DNA from: Bacteroidota bacterium
GTDB lineage: Bacteria; Bacteroidota; Bacteroidia; Flavobacteriales; Flavobacteriaceae
NCBI GenBank assembly: GCA_023427845.1
Contig: JAEYZX010000021.1
Coordinates: forward strand, 1 to 5,018
Length of the DNA stretch: 5,018 bases
Direction: 5' to 3'
Each line of letters starts with the position of its first letter. Within the stretch, counting starts at the first letter, position 1. This document shows positions 1 through 5,018 of the stretch, one piece after another. The translations under genes were made by a program, and so were the position numbers. A model generated the notes under the pieces. The model saw only the letters and a program-made list of their open reading frames with translations. It had not been told where the DNA came from and made no database searches.

Positions 1-13
1 ATTTTTAATACTA

Positions 14-43
14 AACCTTGGAGGTCTTAAGACCTTGGAGGTT
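14..43. repeat. Paired ACCTTGGAGGT repeat forming a dyad
   Basis: The 11-mer ACCTTGGAGGT occurs twice, at 15-25 and 32-42, 17 bases apart. Each copy is itself an inverted repeat (ACCT-tgg-AGGT). Between them AGGTCTTAAGACCT (22-35) is a perfect 14-base palindrome. Folded as one stem, AACCT (14-18) pairs with AGGTT (39-43) and AGGTC (22-26) with GACCT (31-35), with a tgg/tgg internal loop and a TTAA loop. No run of T follows on either strand that would make it a typical intrinsic terminator. It ends 47 bases before the promoter box of the next gene. It may be a dispersed intergenic palindrome (REP-like), the terminator of a gene to the left, or an operator. The structure is seen directly; the role is unknown. 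Confidence 0.6.
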
Positions 44-90
44 GTCGGCAAATTCGCTTAAACTTAACACTTCTGCAATGAGCATAATCG

Positions 91-98
91 TATCTTTG
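91..98 (+). promoter_or_regulatory. TATCTTTG promoter -7 box for the radical SAM gene
   Basis: TATCTTTG matches the Bacteroidota -7 consensus TAnnTTTG exactly and ends 10 bases before the ATG at 109. No clear TTG -33 element is seen at the usual spacing; the nearest is TTC at 71-73. Transcription from this box would begin only a few bases before the start codon. Confidence 0.6.
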
Positions 99-108
99 CG
101 AGTGGGTT

Positions 109-1185
109 ATGGACGAGGAAAATCAATACAGTAAAGGTCGCGGCGCACAAAAAAACGTGCACAATCGTTTTTTCGCGGAAACGCACGAAATGCTCGATGA
201 TTTCCTCAATTATTGTGAAGCCGAAGGCGAAACACCCGAATCGAATAAAACCTCATTTCTCGAAGTTTATCCAAAAACGATCCTCAACAAGGTCACAAGC
301 CCCGACCTTACGATGGAATACTCGATGAATCCGTATCAGGGATGTGAACATGGCTGCATTTATTGTTATGCACGTAACAGCCACGAGTATTGGGGCTATA
401 GTGCCGGCCTTGACTTTGAGCGCAAGATCCTTGTCAAGAAAAATGCTCCGCAATTGCTCGAGGAAAAACTTAAGAGTAAATCCTGGAAAGCGCATACAAT
501 AGTAATGTCGGGAAATACCGATTGCTATCAGCCCGCCGAAAGGCAATTTGGCATCACGCGCCAATGCCTTGAAATATTCCTGAAATACAAACATCCGGTT
601 GCGATCATCACTAAGAATTCACTCGTGATGCGCGATCTCGACCTGTTAAAAGAACTGGCTGCTAACAATCTGGCTTCTGTCAGCATATCGATCACATCGC
701 TTTCTGAAAAGACGCGCCAGTTGGTCGAACCTAGAACAGCTACAATCAAAAAACGCATTGAAACCGTAAAATTGCTTTCCGAAAATGGTATTCCCGTCAA
801 TGTTATGCTCGCCCCAATAATCCCCGGCATCAACAGCCACGAGATTTTGCCGCTCGCCAAAGCAGTTTCGGATGCGGGAGCCGTGTCGATTGCACATACT
901 GTTGTTCGTCTTAATGGCGCGATTGGAGAAATTTTCACCGACTGGATTCGAAAGGCCATGCCTGACCGTGCCGATAAGGTGCTGAACCACATTGCGGCCT
1001 GTCATGGTGGCAATCTGAACGACAGCCGTTTTGGTGAGCGGATGCGCGGTGATGGTGAGTTTGCCCAAATGATCAAATCACAGATGGCGCTTGCAAGGCG
1101 GAAATACTTTACGGGGAAAGTCCATCCGCAGCTGAATACCGAACTTCACGAACAATTTAAGGACGGCCAACTCCGGTTGTTCTAA
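109..1185 (+). CDS. SPL/PA0069-family radical SAM protein
   Basis: This 358-residue protein is a probable cytosolic radical SAM enzyme related to spore photoproduct lyase-like proteins (PA0069/Rv2578c type). Members of this branch have no firmly established substrate. The cluster-binding motif CX3CX2C is seen as C79, C83 and C86 within NPYQGCEHGCIYCYAR, which would hold a [4Fe-4S] cluster that cleaves S-adenosylmethionine. Further family-like stretches are SGNTDCYQPAER (134-145), AIITKN (165-170) and a proline-rich APIIPGIN segment (235-242). The first 50 or so residues are charged and precede the barrel. The C-terminal part, rich in Arg and Lys (residues 290-345), is typical of the family. 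Length fits complete members (about 350). The ATG at 109 is favoured by the TATCTTTG box just upstream; no Shine-Dalgarno is seen. The stop overlaps the converging symporter gene. The family call is firm; a DNA-repair role is not supported by anything here. Confidence 0.93.
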   Translation: MDEENQYSKGRGAQKNVHNRFFAETHEMLDDFLNYCEAEGETPESNKTSFLEVYPKTILNKVTSPDLTMEYSMNPYQGCEHGCIYCYARNSHEYWGYSAGLDFERKILVKKNAPQLLEEKLKSKSWKAHTIVMSGNTDCYQPAERQFGITRQCLEIFLKYKHPVAIITKNSLVMRDLDLLKELAANNLASVSISITSLSEKTRQLVEPRTATIKKRIETVKLLSENGIPVNVMLAPIIPGINSHEILPLAKAVSDAGAVSIAHTVVRLNGAIGEIFTDWIRKAMPDRADKVLNHIAACHGGNLNDSRFGERMRGDGEFAQMIKSQMALARRKYFTGKVHPQLNTELHEQFKDGQLRLF

Positions 1186-2690
1186 AACCGCGTTTGCTCT
1201 TTAGTCGAACTGCTTATCAAAAACAGTCCGATGAACGTGATCAATCCGTTTAATAGGATCAGTTCATTATCGAAAACATAACCACCAAACATCGTTTTCG
1301 AATTTTCACTGATAAAATATGTCATCGCCGGCGAGAGCATGCAGACGATCGGTACCAACCGGTCCTTTACGCCACGTCCTTTTACAAACAATCCAAAACA
1401 GTATAATCCCAGCAAGGGCCCGTACGTATATGATGCGATCCTAAAAATCATGCTAACAACCGAGGCATCGTTTATCGCATTAAATAACACGATAACGACA
1501 AACATCAGCAATGAAAATCCCACGTGTACAAAATGTCTCGTGCGTACCATATTTGGCCGGTTTTCATTTTCCTTTTTGTCCATTCCGAGGAAATCGACAC
1601 AGAAAGAAGTCGTCAATGCCGTGAGTGCCGAATCGGTTGTGGCGAATGTCGCGGCTGTGAGTCCGAGTAGGAATACCACCGACGGTATCAGCGCCAGATG
1701 ATTGAAAGCAATTTCAGGAAACAATAAATCGGTTCTCGGTTTTCCGGTCACGAGATCGGTTGGAACCGCGATTCCGCGTTCGTTGGCATAGATGTATAAA
1801 AGTGCACCAACGCTGAGGAAGAAGAGGTTGATCAACACAAAAATCCCCGTAAAAGTGAACATGTTTTTTTGTGCTTCGCCGATGTTTTTACAGCTGAGGT
1901 TTTTCTGCATCAGATCCTGATCGAGTCCGACCATCGCTATCGTCACGAAAATCCCGCCCAATACCTGTTTTATGAAATGGTAGCGGTTTCCGATGAAATT
2001 CTCCCAGAAGAATATTTTTGAATAATTGCTGTTTTTGACTTCCTCAAACGCGCCAACAACCCCAAGATCGAGGCTGTCGCATATGAAATAGATCGTGAGA
2101 AATACCGATGAAACGAGGAACAATGTCTGTAAAGTATCGGTGATGATGATTGTTTTTAATCCGCCCCGATAGGTATAAGCGAAAATTAAAGCGAGCGAAA
2201 TAAGTACTGTCGCGGCAAATGGAACGCCGTAGTGATCGAAAACATAACGTTGCAGTACGATGACAACCAGATAAAGGCGAAATGCCGATCCGATTGTGCG
2301 GCTGATCAAAAATATGATCGCAGCGGTTTTGTAGGATACCACCCCAAGCCGTTTTTCGATATAACCATAAATCGACGTTAGGTTCATCCGGTAATACAGC
2401 GGCAGTAAAATTGTCGCAATAAGGATAAATCCGATCGCGTTTCCGAGAATGAACTGGAAATATTTGAACTGTTCGCCATTCGGTGAACCCACTTCCCCGG
2501 GAACCGAGATAAACGTGACACCCGAAAGTGCCGTGCCGATCATCCCGAATGCCACAAGATACCACCTCGAGTTCTTATTGGCTTTGAAAAACGCATCGTT
2601 GCCGCTGTCTTTTTTGCTGACGAAATGTGATATTATAAATAGGATGCCGAAATAGACGATGATCAGCGACAGGATTGCAATGGGCGTCAT
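1182..2690 (-). CDS. Sodium:solute symporter (SSS family, TC 2.A.21)
   Basis: This is a 502-residue inner-membrane transporter of the SSS family, which couples solute uptake to the sodium gradient. Many hydrophobic segments are seen, about 13 by eye, starting with residues 3-22 and ending near 476-494. Family motifs include GTALSGVTFISVPGEVG (52-68) in the first core helix, YTYRGGLKTIIITDTLQ (172-188), GLDQDLMQKNLSCKN (255-269) and ATFATTDSALTALTTS (347-362); the serine and threonine residues of the last lie where the conserved sodium site sits. The solute (sugar, sialic acid, amino acid, other) cannot be read from the sequence. The frame is open to an ATG at 2729, but the ATG at 2690 is chosen: the protein then begins MTPIAILSL directly before the first helix, a TTG-N19-TATTTTG promoter lies at 2739-2711, and a TAAAA ribosome-binding stretch lies at 2703-2699. 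It is divergent from recR and convergent with the radical SAM gene, so it is probably transcribed alone. Confidence 0.93.
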   Translation of the reverse strand: MTPIAILSLIIVYFGILFIISHFVSKKDSGNDAFFKANKNSRWYLVAFGMIGTALSGVTFISVPGEVGSPNGEQFKYFQFILGNAIGFILIATILLPLYYRMNLTSIYGYIEKRLGVVSYKTAAIIFLISRTIGSAFRLYLVVIVLQRYVFDHYGVPFAATVLISLALIFAYTYRGGLKTIIITDTLQTLFLVSSVFLTIYFICDSLDLGVVGAFEEVKNSNYSKIFFWENFIGNRYHFIKQVLGGIFVTIAMVGLDQDLMQKNLSCKNIGEAQKNMFTFTGIFVLINLFFLSVGALLYIYANERGIAVPTDLVTGKPRTDLLFPEIAFNHLALIPSVVFLLGLTAATFATTDSALTALTTSFCVDFLGMDKKENENRPNMVRTRHFVHVGFSLLMFVVIVLFNAINDASVVSMIFRIASYTYGPLLGLYCFGLFVKGRGVKDRLVPIVCMLSPAMTYFISENSKTMFGGYVFDNELILLNGLITFIGLFLISSSTKEQTRF

Positions 2691-2710
2691 TATAGTTGTT
2701 TTATTCGTGG

Positions 2711-2739
2711 CAAAATACGAAAAAAGCAATAACCGTCAA
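2711..2739 (-). promoter_or_regulatory. Promoter of the symporter gene (TTG-N19-TATTTTG)
   Basis: Read on the minus strand, TTG (2739-2737) is followed after exactly 19 bases by TATTTTG (2717-2711). This resembles the Bacteroidota -33/-7 promoter, with one T fewer than TAnnTTTG. It lies 20 bases upstream of the ATG at 2690 and downstream of the longer-frame ATG at 2729, so it argues for the shorter protein. Confidence 0.5.
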
Positions 2740-2745
2740 TCTTTG
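2738..2745 (+). promoter_or_regulatory. Possible second, upstream -7 box for recR
   Basis: AATCTTTG matches TAnnTTTG at all fixed positions but the first. A transcript from here would have a recR leader of about 50 bases. No TTG is seen at the right distance upstream. It overlaps the -33 element of the divergent symporter promoter, so the two could not easily be occupied together. Weak evidence. Confidence 0.25.
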
Positions 2746-2788
2746 CGTTAATGTTGGCGCGGTTAAATGGTCGGTTTCAAAAAAGGCT

Positions 2789-2796
2789 TATTTTTG
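2789..2796 (+). promoter_or_regulatory. TATTTTTG promoter -7 box for recR
   Basis: TATTTTTG fits TAnnTTTG perfectly and ends only 4 bases before the ATG at 2801. The -33 region is poor (TGG at 2768-2770, 18 bases away). If used, it would give a leaderless or almost leaderless recR mRNA. Confidence 0.5.
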
Positions 2797-2800
2797 CGCC

Positions 2801-3421
2801 ATGGAATTCTCTTCTAAATTGTTGGAAAAAGCTGTTAATGAGGTGTCGCAGCTCCCCGGAATCGGAAAACGCACGGCATTGCGACTGGTGCTGCATCTGC
2901 TGAAACAGCCAAAAGAACAAACCGCATTCTTATCGCAGGCACTGACGAATATGCGTGAAGAAATCAAATTTTGCCGAAGCTGCCATAATATTTCCGATAT
3001 CGAAATTTGCGAAATCTGTTCAAATTCAAAACGGAATCATTCCATTATCTGCATTGTCGAAGACATCCGCGACGTAATGGCGATTGAAAATACCGGTCAG
3101 TTCCGCGGAATATACCACGTTCTTGGCGGTAAGATTTCGCCGATTGACGGTGTTGGCCCAAGCCAGCTCAATATCGCTACATTGGTAGAAAAAATCAGAT
3201 CGGGAAATGTGAGCGAGATCATTTTTGCCTTAAGTTCGACAATGGAAGGCGATACGACCAATTTTTATATTTACAGGCAGATCAGCGACTGTGAAATTAT
3301 TACATCGACGATCGCACGCGGAATTTCGGTCGGTGATGAACTCGAATATGCCGATGAGGTCACTTTAGGCCGCAGCATCCTTCATCGCGTGCCTTTTGAG
3401 AATTCATTAAAAAACAGCTAG
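2801..3421 (+). CDS. recR: Recombination mediator protein RecR
   Basis: RecR acts in the cytosol with RecO (and RecF) to load RecA onto SSB-coated single-stranded DNA during gap repair and recombination. The 206-residue protein shows the family order of domains: a helix-hairpin-helix with LPGIGKRTALRL (18-29); a four-cysteine zinc finger, C58-X2-C61 and C70-X2-C73; a Toprim domain from about residue 82, with VEDIRDVMAIE (86-96), HVLGGKISPIDGVGP (106-120) and LSSTMEGDTT (144-153); and the C-terminal stretch ARGISVGDELEYADEVTLGRSILHR. The frame is open upstream to an ATG at 2696, but the extra 35 residues match nothing in RecR, run through promoter sequence and would overlap the symporter promoter. 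The ATG at 2801 gives the usual length of about 200. No ribosome binding site precedes it. The next gene has its own promoter box, so recR may be transcribed alone. Confidence 0.97.
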   Translation: MEFSSKLLEKAVNEVSQLPGIGKRTALRLVLHLLKQPKEQTAFLSQALTNMREEIKFCRSCHNISDIEICEICSNSKRNHSIICIVEDIRDVMAIENTGQFRGIYHVLGGKISPIDGVGPSQLNIATLVEKIRSGNVSEIIFALSSTMEGDTTNFYIYRQISDCEIITSTIARGISVGDELEYADEVTLGRSILHRVPFENSLKNS

Positions 3422-3467
3422 AAAGCAGAATAGTAACGTTCTTTTTTCGATATCTAAAATGAAAAAC

Positions 3468-3475
3468 TATCTTTG
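3468..3475 (+). promoter_or_regulatory. TATCTTTG promoter -7 box for the polysaccharide export genes
   Basis: TATCTTTG is identical to the box before the radical SAM gene. It ends 22 bases before the ATG at 3498 and lies inside the longer possible frame that begins at 3459, so it supports the downstream start. A partial -33 (TTCG, 3446-3449) sits 18 bases upstream. An A-rich stretch (3491-3497) directly before the ATG probably serves as ribosome binding region. It is likely to drive both the Wza-like gene and the co-polymerase gene after it. Confidence 0.55.
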
Positions 3476-3497
3476 TTTGCTTAACCTTTTAAAAATA

Positions 3498-4295
3498 ATG
3501 AACAAGTCCTTTTTCTGTTTACTGCTCTTTACCGGTATATTTTTTTCCTCGTGCGTCCCACAACAGGATTTGATCTACCTGCAGGATAAAAATAATTCAG
3601 AAAATATACAGGCCGTCAATGCGGTCGCATCCAAGCCCTACCGCCTTCAGACCAATGATATCCTAAGCATTACGATTAAAGCTATCGATCCTAAATTGGT
3701 GGAGATGTTCAACCAGACGAACGTTCCGCAACAAACAGGTACGACAACATCAGATCAGGGCCTTTACTTCAATGGCTTCACGGTCGATGACCATGGCAAC
3801 ATCAGGATTCCGATTCTTGACGAAGTAAATGTACTCGGGCTCACCCTTGAGGAAGCACGTCAGAAGATAGAAAAACAGCTTTTGGATGAATATTTCAAAA
3901 CCGAGGCCAACATATTCGTAAATCTAAAGCTTGCCGGGTTTAGATATACGATCAACGGTGAGGTGACCACTCCGGGCAGCAGGGTTTTGTTTCAGGAGAA
4001 AGTCAATATCATGGAAGCAATCGCAAATTCGGGTGATATCACAATTACGGGCGACCGGAAAGATGTGATCGTTATCCGACAGCAGCCGCACGGTACCGAA
4101 ATGCACAGTATTGACCTGACCGATGTTCGTGCGATGCAGTCGCCATACTATCACCTGCAGCCGAATGATTATATCTATATCAAACCATTAAAGCAGAAAT
4201 CCTGGGGAACCGGGACAACGGGCGTACAATCTCTAACAACCATAATTTCAGTACTCACTTTGGTTACGACCACGGTATTGCTTTTAACACGATAA
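3498..4295 (+). CDS. Polysaccharide biosynthesis/export lipoprotein (Wza type)
   Basis: This 265-residue protein is a probable outer-membrane export channel for capsular or extracellular polysaccharide. From the ATG at 3498 it begins with a lipoprotein signal peptide: Lys3, a hydrophobic stretch, then the lipobox FSSC with the lipidated cysteine at 19. The Poly_export domain follows, from YRLQTNDILSITI (48-60) through FTVDDHGNIRIPIL (94-107) to about 143. An SLBB domain follows with FRYTINGEVTTPGS (148-161), NIMEAIANSGDITITGDRKDV (170-190) and LQPNDYIYI (220-228). The C-terminus is a hydrophobic helix (about 245-263) ending in Arg, as in Bacteroidota members, where it is thought to span the outer membrane. 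The frame also allows an ATG at 3459, but that would put 13 residues before the signal peptide and place the start upstream of the promoter box. The stop is 11 bases before a co-polymerase gene, so the two very likely form an operon. Confidence 0.93.
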   Translation: MNKSFFCLLLFTGIFFSSCVPQQDLIYLQDKNNSENIQAVNAVASKPYRLQTNDILSITIKAIDPKLVEMFNQTNVPQQTGTTTSDQGLYFNGFTVDDHGNIRIPILDEVNVLGLTLEEARQKIEKQLLDEYFKTEANIFVNLKLAGFRYTINGEVTTPGSRVLFQEKVNIMEAIANSGDITITGDRKDVIVIRQQPHGTEMHSIDLTDVRAMQSPYYHLQPNDYIYIKPLKQKSWGTGTTGVQSLTTIISVLTLVTTTVLLLTR

Positions 4296-4306
4296 TTTGA
4301 TTCATA

Positions 4307-5018
4307 ATGCTTGATACGAAGGATTTTTCATTTTTTGAAACCCAAAACAGCTTCGACTTTAAGGGATTCCTGATAAAAACAGCAAGTTACTGGAAGTGGT
4401 TTATTGCGAGTCTGATTATTGCATTCATAATTGCCCACCAGGTTAATATCCGCAAGGAAAAAATCTATGCGATGGAAACGACCATCGCAATAAAAGAAGA
4501 GAATAATCCTTTTTTTACAAGCAATACGAGCCTTGTTTTTAACTGGGGAGGAACATCCGACCAGGTTCAGAACATTGCAATGACAATCAAGTCACGTTCG
4601 CATAACGAGGTAGTAGTCGATAAGCTTCAGTTCTACATCGACTACCTTGTCAAAGGTGAATATTACTTTCACGATGCTTATGGCTATGTGCCTTTTTATA
4701 TAATGCCCGATAAAAAAGCCGGACAGTTGGGCGACAGGCTCATCGGAATCAAATTCGTAAGCCCGAACGAGTACGAAATTCGTTACACCTTCGCCGAGCC
4801 CACGGTCGGATTGATCCATTATATCGACAACAGCACCAGTACGGTTAACGTACAGCCTGAAGAATTTGTAAAGCGGTATAAAATTGGCCAGAAAGTCGAC
4901 CTGCCTTTTTTAAATTTCCAATTGGAACTGACCGACAATCCGGGAAGTTACATAGGAAATGAGTATTTCATCCGTTTCAATAACTTTGACAGTGTCGTGG
5001 CAAGATACCAGAACATCA
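4307..5018 (+). CDS. Wzz/Wzc-like polysaccharide co-polymerase, 5' part
   Basis: The frame is open from the ATG at 4307 to the right edge (237 complete codons), so the C-terminal part is missing. It begins MLDTKDFSFFE; a short cytoplasmic N-terminus leads to a hydrophobic helix (about 31-46, WFIASLIIAFIIAHQ), then a long soluble stretch beginning YAMETTIAIKEENNPFF (54-70), which resembles the start of a Wzz-type periplasmic domain. This is the layout of polysaccharide co-polymerases and of Wzc-type tyrosine kinases in Bacteroidota export loci. Such proteins sit in the inner membrane, control chain length and dock on the Wza channel. Whether the Walker-type kinase domain and tyrosine-rich tail follow cannot be seen. 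The gene follows the Wza-like stop by 11 bases with no promoter box or terminator between, which supports co-transcription. No clear ribosome binding site is visible before the ATG; translational coupling is possible. The family call rests on layout, a short N-terminal resemblance and context. Confidence 0.82.
   Translation, partial: MLDTKDFSFFETQNSFDFKGFLIKTASYWKWFIASLIIAFIIAHQVNIRKEKIYAMETTIAIKEENNPFFTSNTSLVFNWGGTSDQVQNIAMTIKSRSHNEVVVDKLQFYIDYLVKGEYYFHDAYGYVPFYIMPDKKAGQLGDRLIGIKFVSPNEYEIRYTFAEPTVGLIHYIDNSTSTVNVQPEEFVKRYKIGQKVDLPFLNFQLELTDNPGSYIGNEYFIRFNNFDSVVARYQNI

Noticed and set aside
528..1068. Minus-strand open frames of 140 and 154 codons (646-1068 and 528-992)
   Set aside because: They lie wholly inside the radical SAM gene, have no family motifs and no promoter or ribosome binding site; they are antisense shadows.
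1185..1222. Small inverted repeats after the radical SAM stop (AAAC-CGC-GTTT and ACTG...CAGT)
   Set aside because: The stems are 4 base pairs and lie within symporter coding sequence; too weak to call a terminator.
1339..1701. Plus-strand open frame of 120 codons antisense to the symporter
   Set aside because: It covers the conserved sodium-site region of the symporter in antisense and shows no features of its own.
2044..2565. Minus-strand open frame of 173 codons
   Set aside because: It lies in another frame of the symporter gene on the same strand. Its composition (many Arg, His, Cys) is not protein-like and no motif is seen.
2696..2800. N-terminal extension of recR by 35 residues
   Set aside because: The extra residues are unlike RecR and the segment contains promoter boxes for both directions.
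3101..3110. Palindrome TTCCGCGGAA inside recR
   Set aside because: A 10-base palindrome within conserved coding sequence is expected by chance and needs no regulatory role.
3409..3447. Possible terminator after recR (GAA...TTC followed by a T-run at 3442-3447)
   Set aside because: The stem is only about 4 base pairs with a long loop, and the T-run is better read as spacer of the next promoter.
3459..3497. Upstream start for the Wza-like lipoprotein
   Set aside because: It would put 13 residues before a complete signal peptide, and the TATCTTTG box lies inside this stretch.

Overview
The window looks like chromosomal DNA from a member of the Flavobacteriaceae (Bacteroidota), probably Flavobacterium or a close relative. 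The evidence is of three kinds. Three genes are preceded by the TAnnTTTG -7 box read by the Bacteroidota primary sigma factor. No GGAGG-type ribosome binding site lies at the expected distance before any start; where anything is present it is an A-rich TAAAA-like stretch. The protein variants (RecR ending in LEYADEVTLGRSILHR, a Wza-type lipoprotein with a hydrophobic C-terminal helix) are of the Bacteroidetes kind. GC content appears moderate, around 40-45 percent by eye.

Layout: bases 1-108 hold a short dyad/direct-repeat structure (14-43) and a promoter box (91-98). A radical SAM protein of the SPL/PA0069 type runs from 109 to 1185 (+). Converging on it, and sharing the last 4 bases, is a sodium:solute symporter on the minus strand (1182-2690). 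A 110-base divergent region (2691-2800) carries a well-formed TTG-N19-TATTTTG promoter for the symporter and a TATTTTTG box for recR. recR (2801-3421, +) is complete. After a 76-base gap with another perfect TATCTTTG box comes an exopolysaccharide export lipoprotein of the Wza type (3498-4295). Eleven bases later a Wzz/Wzc-like polysaccharide co-polymerase starts at 4307 and runs off the right edge.

How the genes fit together: the first three are ordinary, independently transcribed genes (a probable iron-sulfur SAM enzyme, a transporter, a recombination-repair protein). The last two are very likely co-transcribed. They form the start of a capsule or exopolysaccharide export locus: the outer-membrane export channel and its inner-membrane partner. 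The rest of that locus (kinase part, glycosyltransferases, flippase) would lie to the right of the window.

Three start codons were set from promoter position and family length rather than by taking the longest frame: the symporter at 2690, recR at 2801 and the Wza-like gene at 3498. I see no mobile element, CRISPR array, RNA gene or clearly new system. The most notable observations are the repeat/dyad at 14-43 and the near-absence of a 5' leader on recR and on the radical SAM gene.
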